Of a stretch of DNA of 8,659 nt, positions 1 through 6,510 are shown in pieces; positions within the stretch are counted from its first letter, which is position 1, and every line of letters begins with the position of its first letter. Source of the DNA: Micrococcales bacterium UBA4448. Lineage in GTDB: Bacteria > Actinomycetota > Actinomycetes > Actinomycetales > Microbacteriaceae. Location of the stretch: the NCBI GenBank assembly GCA_002390305.1, contig DGPE01000058.1:1-8659 (forward strand), written 5' to 3'. The notes below the pieces were generated by a model that saw nothing but the letters and a program-made list of their open reading frames with translations, was not told the origin of the DNA and searched no databases. The position numbers and the translations under genes are program-made.

Positions 1-1324
1 GGCCCAAAAAATGGTTGACGCTGGAGCTCACGTGCTGGCAATTAAAGACATGGCTGGATTGTTGCGGCCCAGGGCTGCGAGCGAACTGGTGAAGGCTTTG
101 CGCGAAAGGTTTGACCTACCGGTTCACCTTCACACTCATGACACCGCTGGTGGCCAGCTAGCCACACTGCTGGCGGCAGCCGAGGCCGGTGTTGATGCCG
201 TTGATGTTGCCAGTGCTCCGATGGCTGGAACTACAAGCCAACCCTCTTTTAGTTCGCTAGTGGCAGCCCTGAAGAACACGGATCGAGATACTGGTATTTC
301 TCTGGCATCAGTCACTGATCTAGAGCCCTACTGGGAGAGTGTTCGCAGGGTCTATTCACCGTTCGAGTCTGGGCTCGCAGGTCCTACCGGACGGGTCTAC
401 ACCCACGAGATTCCAGGGGGACAACTCTCAAACCTTAGACAGCAGGCGATTGCTCTGGGGCTCGCTGACAGGTTTGAACTTGTGGAAGACATGTACGCCG
501 TCGCCAATAAGATTCTTGGCAGACCCCCCAAGGTAACTCCATCTTCGAAGGTGGTGGGTGATCTTGCCCTGCACTTAGTGGCAGTGGATGCCGACCCAGC
601 GGATTTCGAAGAAAACCCTCAGAACTATGACATCCCAGACTCAGTTGTTGGATTTATGGCAGGCGAGCTTGGTGATCTTCCAGGTGGCTGGCCCGAACCT
701 TTTAGAACAAAAGTGCTGAAGGGGAAAACTCCAAAGATTGAAGTGACTCCGCTCTCGAGTGAAGAGCTGGCCGGGCTTGCAAGCCAGGACCATAACCTAA
801 TTAGGTCCACGCTCAATAGGCTGTTGTTCCCCGCTCCAACAAAAGAGTTCGAGCGAGTTCAGGCCGCCTACGGGGAGTTGGATAACGTTGAAACCCTGGA
901 TTACCTATACGGCCTGGAGCAAGACCATGAGCGGGTAGTAGAGCTTCGGAAGGGCCTGCAGCTTTTTGTTGGGCTTGAGGCAATCGGCGAAGCTGACGCA
1001 AAGGGCTTTAGGACTGTTATGGCAAAGCTTAACGGCCAGCTTCGACCGGTCTTAGTGAAGGACCACAGCATCTTCGTGACGGTTTCTTCTGCTGAAAAAG
1101 CCGATGCGACCAACCCTGGACACTCGGCATCCCCATTTACGGGAGTGGTCACACCAAAAGTTCAAGTCGGTGATAGCGTTCAGGCTGGAGATCCGATTGC
1201 GACAATTGAAGCCATGAAGATGGAAGCCAATATCACAGCTCCGATTTCTGGCAAAATTGTCAGACTTGGAGTTACCGGTCCGACACCTGTTGAGGGTGGC
1301 GATTTAATAGCGGTAATTGAATAG
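1..1324 (+). CDS. pyc: Pyruvate carboxylase, C-terminal part (5' end outside window)
   Basis: Biotin-dependent cytosolic enzyme that carboxylates pyruvate to oxaloacetate, an anaplerotic reaction feeding the TCA cycle. The frame is open from base 2, so the gene enters from the left. About 440 residues are visible; the family is usually about 1,130, so the biotin carboxylase domain and the start of the carboxyltransferase domain are missing. Counting the Met codon at 11 as residue 1, the carboxyltransferase domain shows IKDMAGLLRP, whose Lys12 matches the carbamylated metal-binding lysine. It also shows HTHDTAG (metal ligands His41 and His43), TSQPS at 75-79, and KVTPSSK with Thr176 at the position of the catalytic threonine. 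The C-terminal biotinyl domain carries AMKMEA, with Lys403 (codon 1217-1219) as the biotin site. All key residues are present and the gene ends at a normal TAG. Oxaloacetate decarboxylase or another biotin carboxyltransferase is less likely, because the conserved order matches pyruvate carboxylase closely. The ATPase gene follows after 9 nt. Confidence 0.95.
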   Translation, partial: AQKMVDAGAHVLAIKDMAGLLRPRAASELVKALRERFDLPVHLHTHDTAGGQLATLLAAAEAGVDAVDVASAPMAGTTSQPSFSSLVAALKNTDRDTGISLASVTDLEPYWESVRRVYSPFESGLAGPTGRVYTHEIPGGQLSNLRQQAIALGLADRFELVEDMYAVANKILGRPPKVTPSSKVVGDLALHLVAVDADPADFEENPQNYDIPDSVVGFMAGELGDLPGGWPEPFRTKVLKGKTPKIEVTPLSSEELAGLASQDHNLIRSTLNRLLFPAPTKEFERVQAAYGELDNVETLDYLYGLEQDHERVVELRKGLQLFVGLEAIGEADAKGFRTVMAKLNGQLRPVLVKDHSIFVTVSSAEKADATNPGHSASPFTGVVTPKVQVGDSVQAGDPIATIEAMKMEANITAPISGKIVRLGVTGPTPVEGGDLIAVIE

Positions 1325-1327
1325 GAG
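1323..1327 (+). promoter_or_regulatory. Shine-Dalgarno site fixing the TTG start of the ParA-like gene
   Basis: AGGAG lies 6 nt before the TTG at 1334 and overlaps the TAG stop of the pyruvate carboxylase gene. It supports the unusual TTG start and suggests that the two genes are read from one message. Confidence 0.7.
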
Positions 1328-1333
1328 CAGGGC

Positions 1334-2422
1334 TTGGCAAAAATACCGAATGATGATTTTTCCTCAGGCGAGGGAGCGGATTTCAGCGATCTCGAACTCG
1401 ATCCGGAAACGGGTCGGATTATCGAAGTCAAGGCGGAATCAATCTCAATCCCCATCGAGATCTCTGAGGAACAGAGCATTTTTGAGGAACCAGAGCCAGC
1501 AAACCTGCTAACGGCAGATCGCTTACTACTTGACAAGGCTAAGCCGAATTTCATTCCCGAAACCTTCTGGAGAAGATTTCTTTACCGTCTAAGTTTTGGT
1601 GTTATCAACTTGGGCGACAACGCCAAGGTCAGAGCTCGAAGAGCGTTGGACCGAAGAATAATGGCGAACCTTGAGGGCGAAACTAAGTTTGTGCCAGTTC
1701 TCACGCGCAAGGGCGGAGTGGGGAAAACCACAATCACAGTCTTGATTGGTATGGCCATGGCTAAAGTCCGTGAAGACAGAATCCTTGCAATCGATGCCAA
1801 CCCCGACCGCGGAACCCTTGCGGAAAGAGTCACAAGACATACCGAAAGAACCGTGCGTGATGTCGTGAACCGTGCTGGGTCGATCAATAGCTTCAGTACC
1901 TTTAGCGACTTTGTATCCAGAGACAAATCTAGGCTAGATGTGATGGCTTCAGACACCGATCCGCTGGTTTCAGAGGCTTTCAACGAGGGTGACTACAACG
2001 TGGTTGCAGACATTGCAGCGCGTTATTACAGCATCTGCTTGACAGACTGTGGAACTGGAATTGTTCATAGCGTGATGCGTGCAATTTTGCAGCGAGCAGA
2101 TGGGGTAGTAATTGTATCCGGCGGTTCAATTGATGAAGCCAAGCTTGCTTCGGAGACTTTGACATGGCTCGAGGCGAACGGCTATACAGATCTTGTCAAG
2201 AGGAGCGTTGTGGCTTTAAACACTGCCACTTTTGGTACCGAACTGGTGAAGCTAGACGAGATTGAGGCCCACTTCAAGTCTCGAGTGCGTGCAGTTGTGA
2301 GGGTTCCCTACGACCCACAGTTGGCTGCCGGTGCCGTAGTTAACTTTGATCAACTTCACCCCGCTACGCGTCAAGCCGCAAGAGATCTAGCGGCGTTGGT
2401 CGCCGACGGACTGGTTATTTGA
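1334..2422 (+). CDS. MinD/ParA-family P-loop ATPase, EspI-like
   Basis: A 362-residue protein with a deviant Walker A motif at 126-133 (KGGVGKTT, signature Lys126, P-loop Lys131). It also has a DANPD segment around Asp154 and a Walker B-like LTDCGTG with Asp238. These define the SIMIBI/MinD-ParA fold, which dimerises on ATP. Three parts are visible: an acidic, probably disordered tail (about 1-58, roughly 16 Asp/Glu against 3 Lys/Arg), a short basic-aromatic segment (about 78-113, starting TFWRRFLYRL), and the ATPase domain. The segment before the P-loop and the sequence after it recall, from memory, the C-terminal half of EspI (Rv3876) of the mycobacterial ESX-1 cluster. EspI has a longer proline-rich front. 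No ESX gene, ParB or parS-like site is seen nearby. The TTG start is chosen for its Shine-Dalgarno site. The role is unknown: candidates are positioning or regulating a membrane or chromosomal partner. The family call is sure; the EspI relation is an inference. Confidence 0.85.
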   Translation: MAKIPNDDFSSGEGADFSDLELDPETGRIIEVKAESISIPIEISEEQSIFEEPEPANLLTADRLLLDKAKPNFIPETFWRRFLYRLSFGVINLGDNAKVRARRALDRRIMANLEGETKFVPVLTRKGGVGKTTITVLIGMAMAKVREDRILAIDANPDRGTLAERVTRHTERTVRDVVNRAGSINSFSTFSDFVSRDKSRLDVMASDTDPLVSEAFNEGDYNVVADIAARYYSICLTDCGTGIVHSVMRAILQRADGVVIVSGGSIDEAKLASETLTWLEANGYTDLVKRSVVALNTATFGTELVKLDEIEAHFKSRVRAVVRVPYDPQLAAGAVVNFDQLHPATRQAARDLAALVADGLVI

Positions 2423-2913
2423 GTGTCAGAGAAATCAGACTTTTTGGGGATCCGATTCTCAAGTCTGAAACCACTCCAATTGATAACTTCTCGCAGGTTT
2501 CAAGGCTAATTCAAGACCTGCTCGATACCACTGCTCTATCCGGTAGAGCCGGTGTAGCGGCTACCCAAATCGGAGTTGGCCTCAGCGCTTTTGCCTATAA
2601 CGTGGACGGCAAGGCTGGATATTTGATTAACCCAAAAATCACCAACCTAGAGGGCGAAGAACAGCTCATGGAAGAAGGCTGCTTATCGGTTCCCGGCCTC
2701 TGGCAGCAGGTGCCGCGTTATGAAAGAGCAACGGCAACAGGGTTCCAGCTTGATGGCTCCGAGATTGAAATCACCGGTGAGGGCCTCATGGCGCAAGTTT
2801 TGCAGCACGAGATAGACCACCTAGAGGGACTGCTTTACCTAGATCGCCTCCTACCCGAAGAGCGAAAGCTAGCCTTCAAATCCCTTCGAGAGCAGCCCTG
2901 GTTTATGCGTTAA
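2419..2913 (+). CDS. def: Peptide deformylase
   Basis: Metalloenzyme that removes the formyl group from the N-terminal methionine of new proteins at the ribosome exit. The 164-residue protein has all three family motifs: GVAATQ (45-50), EGCLS (87-91; metal ligand Cys88) and QHEIDHL (129-135; His130 and His134 as ligands, Glu131 catalytic). The length is normal for the family. The start is a TTG that overlaps the TGA of the ATPase gene by 4 nt (TTGA), and the N-terminus from this codon (VREIRLFGDPIL) is the usual one for actinobacterial deformylases. No clear Shine-Dalgarno site precedes it, so translation is probably coupled to the upstream gene. The last 11 nt overlap the convergent fadD gene on the other strand. 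The methionyl-tRNA formyltransferase gene that often sits beside def is absent here. Confidence 0.95.
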   Translation: MSVREIRLFGDPILKSETTPIDNFSQVSRLIQDLLDTTALSGRAGVAATQIGVGLSAFAYNVDGKAGYLINPKITNLEGEEQLMEEGCLSVPGLWQQVPRYERATATGFQLDGSEIEITGEGLMAQVLQHEIDHLEGLLYLDRLLPEERKLAFKSLREQPWFMR

Positions 2914-4702
2914 CGTAGATTCTTCCGACCTGAAGGTCGAAGTCCTCCATCACCTTCGAGCGCTTAATTTTCAGCGATGGCGTTAGGTGACCTGAGGCTT
3001 CAGTCAGTTCAATATCTACGATTTCGAAAGCCTTTATCTGCTCGGCCTGTGAGAAAAGCTTGTTCACTTCGTCAACCGCTTGCTGCATTTCAGCAATGAT
3101 TACCGGGTGCTTAGTGGCTTCCGCAAGAGTTAACTGCTCTTCGATACCGTTATTCTTTGCCCAAACTGGAACCATCTCTGGATCCAGTGAAATAAGGGCT
3201 CCAATAAACGGTTTAGCGTCACCAACCACCACCACCTGCCCAATTAGCGGGTGAGCCCTGAGTGGGTCTTCAATTGGTGCCGGTGCAACATTTTTACCAG
3301 CTGCGGTCACAAGGATTTCCTTTTTACGACCGGTAATAGTCAAGAAGCCGTCCTCATCAAGTTCGCCCAGGTCGCCGGTTCTAAACCAGTCCTCGTCGAA
3401 TGCTTCACGGGTGGCTGCTTCATTGCGCCAATACCCGCGCATGCAGTTAATACCCCGAAGCCAGATTTCACCGTCTTCGGCAATTTTGATTCCAGTGCCG
3501 GGCAGTGCCCGACCTACCTTGCCGATTTTCTGCCAGGAGACCCGCCCGATAACAGCTGCGGCAGCCGTCTCGGTGAGGCCATAACCTTCGAGCACTACAA
3601 GCCCAATTCCACGGTAGAAGTGGCCGAGTCTCGCCCCAAGCGGCGCTCCGCCGCTGATTGCGTATTTGACTTTGCCTCCCATTGCCGCGCGAAGCTTTCC
3701 AAAGACTAGGCGATCGAAAATTTTGTGCTTTGCTTTGAGCGCGAAGGATGGTCCAGACTTTGAATCCAATGCTTTGGAGTAGTCAATGGCAACTTCAGCA
3801 GCTGCACGGAAGATTTTTCCTTTACCGCCGGTCTCAGCCCTTAGCTCAGCACCGTTGTAAACCTTTTCGAAAACCCTCGGGACTGCAAGCAGGAATGTTG
3901 GCTGGTAGACAGGGAGGTACTTCGCTACCTGCTTTGAGTCTCCAAGGTGACCTACTCGGATTCCCGAATGGATGCAAAGCACTGAGACATACCTTGCGAA
4001 GATGTGGGCCAGTGGCAGGAACAACAGGGAAGACTGCCTGTCGTTGGCAAGTTCAGGGATCTCCGCGGCAGCATTCTTGGCGTGGTCAACAAAGCTCTTG
4101 TGGGTCAGCGCACAACCCTTTGGGTTACCGGTTGTACCTGAGGTGTAGACGATTGTTGCAAGGTCACTTAGCTCGGCATTGGTGCGCGCGGTTTCCAGCT
4201 GGTCGTCACCAATTTTTTCTCCGGCAACGTGGAGGTCTGAGAAGTCTTTGGAATCAATTGTCCAAGCCTGCCTGACATTCTTGAGGTTAGCTTTGATTGA
4301 ATTGAATCTATCTAGATGCTCCTGGTCCTCGATAAACAGAGCGACAGCATCAGAATCTGAAAGGATCCATTCCATCTGACTTGCCGACGAGGTTTCATAG
4401 ATTGGGACACTGACTGCACCGGCGAACCAGATCGCGAAGTCGATCATCGTCCACTCGTAACGAGTTCTTGACATAATGCAGATGGCATCGCCCGGTTTGA
4501 TGCCAGCACTTATGAGGCCCTTGGCTAATGACTTGACCTCGTTTAGGAAATCCACCGCTTTGACGTTGCGCCACGTCTCGTCGGGGTTCTGTCGACTAAA
4601 AATTGCATGGTCGGGGCTGATTGCGACTCGCTCAAGCAAAAGGTCACTTGTGTTGAGCTTGGGGTCAGAGTTGAATTTGATGGGCACATCGTAGAACGTC
4701 AT
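2903..4702 (-). CDS. fadD: Long-chain fatty acid-CoA ligase (AMP-forming), FadD15-like
   Basis: Activates fatty acids in two steps, via an acyl-adenylate, to acyl-CoA for degradation or lipid synthesis; probably associated with the inner face of the membrane. The 599-residue protein carries the ANL-superfamily motifs in order: YTSGTTGNPKG (186-196), GYGLTE (373-378), TGD (442-444, Asp444 for ribose binding), GRKKE (458-462) and, near the end, LTPSLKIKR, where Lys578 is the likely adenylation lysine. Length and motif wording resemble mycobacterial FadD15 rather than acetyl-CoA synthetase. The frame stays open to an ATG at 4792, but the start is placed at 4702: AGGGAG lies 5 nt upstream, the family N-terminus fits, and a promoter lies between the two Met codons. 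The 3' end overlaps def by 11 nt. The gene is divergent from the glucokinase gene. Chain-length preference cannot be read from sequence. Confidence 0.92.
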   Translation of the reverse strand: MTFYDVPIKFNSDPKLNTSDLLLERVAISPDHAIFSRQNPDETWRNVKAVDFLNEVKSLAKGLISAGIKPGDAICIMSRTRYEWTMIDFAIWFAGAVSVPIYETSSASQMEWILSDSDAVALFIEDQEHLDRFNSIKANLKNVRQAWTIDSKDFSDLHVAGEKIGDDQLETARTNAELSDLATIVYTSGTTGNPKGCALTHKSFVDHAKNAAAEIPELANDRQSSLLFLPLAHIFARYVSVLCIHSGIRVGHLGDSKQVAKYLPVYQPTFLLAVPRVFEKVYNGAELRAETGGKGKIFRAAAEVAIDYSKALDSKSGPSFALKAKHKIFDRLVFGKLRAAMGGKVKYAISGGAPLGARLGHFYRGIGLVVLEGYGLTETAAAAVIGRVSWQKIGKVGRALPGTGIKIAEDGEIWLRGINCMRGYWRNEAATREAFDEDWFRTGDLGELDEDGFLTITGRKKEILVTAAGKNVAPAPIEDPLRAHPLIGQVVVVGDAKPFIGALISLDPEMVPVWAKNNGIEEQLTLAEATKHPVIIAEMQQAVDEVNKLFSQAEQIKAFEIVDIELTEASGHLTPSLKIKRSKVMEDFDLQVGRIYVNA

Positions 4703-4707
4703 TGTGT

Positions 4708-4713
4708 CTCCCT
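4708..4713 (-). promoter_or_regulatory. Shine-Dalgarno site of fadD
   Basis: Reading on the minus strand, AGGGAG stands 5 nt before the ATG at 4702. It is the strongest ribosome-binding site near the 5' end of this frame and argues against the upstream Met at 4792. Confidence 0.65.
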
Positions 4714-4741
4714 GTGTCGAGTTATAAACACTGTATTGCCT

Positions 4742-4770
4742 ATTAGAGTCGTCAATTGCTCTCTGTTCAA
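4742..4770 (-). promoter_or_regulatory. Predicted sigma-70-type promoter of fadD
   Basis: On the minus strand, TTGAAC (4770-4765, -35-like, 4 of 6 matches to TTGACA) and TCTAAT (4747-4742, -10-like, 5 of 6 matches to TATAAT) are separated by exactly 17 nt. Transcription would begin near 4735, giving a leader of about 33 nt before the ATG at 4702. This is a prediction from consensus only. Confidence 0.5.
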
Positions 4771-4789
4771 AAAAGTAGTTTCTTCTTTG
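4768..4789. repeat. Imperfect inverted repeat upstream of fadD
   Basis: CAAAAAAG (4768-4775) and CTTCTTTG (4782-4789) form an inverted repeat with 7 of 8 pairs matching and a 6-nt spacer. One arm touches the predicted fadD -35 box, so a regulator bound here could affect that promoter. The AT-rich content makes chance occurrence quite possible. Confidence 0.25.
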
Positions 4790-4794
4790 CACCT

Positions 4795-4808
4795 TTTTAG
4801 CTCTAAAA
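4795..4808. repeat. Perfect 6+2+6 inverted repeat, possible operator
   Basis: TTTTAG, a CT spacer, then CTAAAA form a perfect dyad in the fadD/glucokinase divergent region. It covers part of the predicted rightward -10 box, a location typical of a repressor site. An overlapping second palindrome, CTAAAATTTAG, lies at 4803-4813. The regulator is unknown, and the repeat may be a chance product of AT-rich DNA. Confidence 0.35.
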
Positions 4809-4809
4809 T
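4804..4809 (+). promoter_or_regulatory. Possible -10 box for the glucokinase operon
   Basis: TAAAAT matches TATAAT at 5 of 6 positions and would place transcription start near 4816, about 25 nt before the GTG at 4841. No good -35 box is seen 16-18 nt upstream. An alternative, TTGCAC (4787-4792) with TAGACT (4811-4816) at 18-nt spacing, is no stronger. A promoter is expected here from gene layout, but its exact position is uncertain. Confidence 0.3.
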
Positions 4810-4840
4810 TTAGACTTTGAGCCTAGAGGAATGGAAAAAA

Positions 4841-5791
4841 GTGCTTAGCATCGGAATAGATATTGGTGGCACCAAGATTTTGGGGGCTCTGGTCGACCAG
4901 GACGGCAATGTCCTGGAGCAAATAAGAGTGCCCTCGCCTGCCAAAAATGCCGATCTGATGATTGCAGAAGTAGCCGGGTTGGCTCTGGCGCTCATGGATA
5001 AAGCAGATTCTAAGGTGAGCGGTATTGGAATTGCTGCAGCCGGATTTATTGATGCAGGCCAATCCACTGTTTTGTATTCACCAAATCTCAGCTGGCGTAA
5101 TGAGCCACTGCGTGAGCGACTGGAGCACGCAATCTCGCACCCGATTGTCATCGAGAACGATGCCAATGCTGCCGGCTGGGCGGAATACCGTTTTGGAGCT
5201 GGGCGCGGGAGCAAGAACATGGTGATGCTGACCCTTGGCACGGGAGTAGGCGGTGCTGTTGTCCTAGACGGTGCCATACGCCGAGGCGGCTTTGGCATCG
5301 CGGGCGAGCTTGGTCACATCCGAGTGGTTCGCGAGGGGCTCCAGTGCGGTTGCGGCAGACGCGGCTGCGTCGAACAGTATGCATCTGGCACCGCGCTGCT
5401 GCTGGCAGCAAGAGAGCTCGCCTCAAGCGGTAACCAATTGGGCGGATTCTTGGCGAGCCTCCCTCGTGAGGGTGCAGAGCTATCTGGAAGAGATGTCCAG
5501 AAAGCTCTGGAAAATAAAGACCCCGGAACATTAGGTCTTTTGGCCACGGTCGGCCATTACCTAGGTGAAGCCATGGGGACAATCACTGCAACCTTTGACC
5601 CCGAGGTTTATGTCATCGGCGGAGGGCTTTCTGAGGCTGGGGACTTGCTGTTGGATCCAATACGACGCAGCTTCCTAAGCGAACTGCCGGCAAGAGGTTT
5701 CCGACCAGAAGCGCAAATATTTGCTGCAGCCTTTTCGAATCAAGCCGGCGTAATAGGTGCCGCTGATTTGGCCAGGGAATCCCTTCGGTAA
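4841..5791 (+). CDS. glk: ROK-family glucokinase
   Basis: Phosphorylates glucose to glucose 6-phosphate in the cytosol, the entry to glycolysis. From the GTG the protein has 316 residues, as usual for actinobacterial ROK glucokinases. It opens with the phosphate-binding GIDIGGTK (5-12), followed by the sugar-binding ENDAN (105-109, catalytic Asp107), LGTGVGG (132-138) and ELGH (156-159). The ROK zinc site comes next: His159 with Cys169, Cys171 and Cys176 in CGCGRRGCVE. A C-terminal VIGGGLS segment (258-264) completes the nucleotide site. There is no helix-turn-helix domain, so it is a kinase and not a ROK repressor. The frame is open to a TTG at 4817, but nothing like a ribosome-binding site precedes that codon. 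GTG 4841 follows GGA plus five A, almost the same arrangement as at the aroG start, and GAGGA lies at 4826-4830. The start is therefore likely, not certain. It heads an operon with plsC, 26 nt downstream. Fructokinase, N-acetylmannosamine kinase or polyphosphate use cannot be fully excluded. Confidence 0.88.
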   Translation: MLSIGIDIGGTKILGALVDQDGNVLEQIRVPSPAKNADLMIAEVAGLALALMDKADSKVSGIGIAAAGFIDAGQSTVLYSPNLSWRNEPLRERLEHAISHPIVIENDANAAGWAEYRFGAGRGSKNMVMLTLGTGVGGAVVLDGAIRRGGFGIAGELGHIRVVREGLQCGCGRRGCVEQYASGTALLLAARELASSGNQLGGFLASLPREGAELSGRDVQKALENKDPGTLGLLATVGHYLGEAMGTITATFDPEVYVIGGGLSEAGDLLLDPIRRSFLSELPARGFRPEAQIFAAAFSNQAGVIGAADLARESLR

Positions 5792-5817
5792 GCTTTTAGA
5801 CAAAGATTGGATACCTG

Positions 5818-6504
5818 ATGGCATATTTCTTAATAAAGAACTTTGTGCTGGGCCCAATTCTCATGATTTTGTTCCGGCCCTGGGTTCGTGGTACCGAAAA
5901 TATCCCTAGACAGGGCGGGGCAATACTGGCTTCTAACCACCTTTCTTTTGTTGATTCAATTTTTATGCCTCTTATGGTTCGCCGACCAGTGACATTTTTG
6001 GCCAAGAGCGACTACTTCACGGGTAAGGGCGTCAAAGGCGCACTAATTCGCTGGTTCTTTAAATCAACCGGCCAGCTTCCGATCGATCGGTCCGGTGGCA
6101 AAGCCTCAGAGGACTCTCTAAACACTGGCCTGGGTGTTTTGGAGCGAGGTCTGCTGCTGGGTATTTATCCAGAGGGCACAAGGTCTCCAACCGCAAAGCT
6201 TTACAGGGGCAGAACTGGCATTGCTCGGATGGCTCTTGAGGCAGGAGTGCCGGTGGTTCCGATTGCGATGATCGACACTGAAAAGGTTCAACCGCTGGGA
6301 TCCAAGTACCCGAAGATTCATCGTGTGGGCGTAGTAATAGGCGAACCGTTAGACTTTTCAAGGTTCGCTGGAATGGAAGGCGACCGTGCGGTGCTCAGGT
6401 CTGTAACCGATCAAATCATTTACAGCATTCACCGTTTATCAAATCAAAGCTACGAAGATGTATACGCTTCGTCGGTGAGAAACAGACTTGCAAGACAAGA
6501 ATAG
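5818..6504 (+). CDS. plsC: 1-acyl-sn-glycerol-3-phosphate acyltransferase family protein (PlsC-like)
   Basis: Probably transfers an acyl chain to lysophosphatidic acid, giving phosphatidic acid for membrane phospholipids. The 228-residue protein has the four acyltransferase blocks: NHLSFVD (40-46, catalytic His41 and Asp46), GQLPIDR (85-91), YPEGTRS (117-123, Glu119 to Arg122 binding the glycerol phosphate) and VPIAM (147-151). A hydrophobic stretch near the N-terminus (about 4-19) may hold it to the membrane. The ATG at 5818 is the only sensible start, since a stop in frame lies just upstream at 5797-5799. Its ribosome-binding site is weak (GGA 6 nt away), so it may depend on translation of the glucokinase gene. 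M. tuberculosis has a comparable acyltransferase (Rv2182c) a few genes from aroG. Acyl acceptor and chain length are not readable; related proteins that acylate other glycerolipids share these blocks. Confidence 0.9.
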   Translation: MAYFLIKNFVLGPILMILFRPWVRGTENIPRQGGAILASNHLSFVDSIFMPLMVRRPVTFLAKSDYFTGKGVKGALIRWFFKSTGQLPIDRSGGKASEDSLNTGLGVLERGLLLGIYPEGTRSPTAKLYRGRTGIARMALEAGVPVVPIAMIDTEKVQPLGSKYPKIHRVGVVIGEPLDFSRFAGMEGDRAVLRSVTDQIIYSIHRLSNQSYEDVYASSVRNRLARQE

Positions 6505-6506
6505 GA
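6503..6506 (+). promoter_or_regulatory. Ribosome-binding site of aroG, overlapping the plsC stop
   Basis: AGGA followed by AAAA leads directly to GTG 6511. It overlaps the TAG of plsC, which supports co-translation of the two genes and confirms the GTG start. Confidence 0.55.
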
Positions 6507-6510
6507 AAAA

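Noticed and set aside
2295..2420. parS-like site or ParB partner near the ParA-like gene
   Set aside because: No 16-nt palindrome resembling the usual parS consensus was found by eye in the flanks, and no ParB-like frame is present.
3251..3709. Open frame of 152 codons on the plus strand opposite fadD
   Set aside because: It lies wholly antisense to a well-supported gene with intact motifs, has no ribosome-binding site that stands out, and its translation shows no recognisable family.
3748..4275. Open frame of 175 codons on the plus strand opposite fadD
   Set aside because: Antisense to conserved fadD motifs; the translation is rich in Arg, Gln, Leu and Cys, as expected for a shadow frame, and matches nothing I know.
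4703..4792. Upstream Met at 4792 as the start of fadD (30 more residues)
   Set aside because: The extra residues are not typical of the family, the predicted promoter lies inside this stretch, and the ATG at 4702 has a strong Shine-Dalgarno site.
5148..5582. Open frame of 144 codons on the minus strand opposite the glucokinase gene
   Set aside because: It sits opposite the catalytic and zinc-binding parts of a conserved gene, and no family features are visible in its translation.
4841..5791. ROK transcriptional repressor (NagC/XylR type)
   Set aside because: The protein begins directly with the phosphate-binding motif and has no N-terminal helix-turn-helix domain, so it is a kinase.
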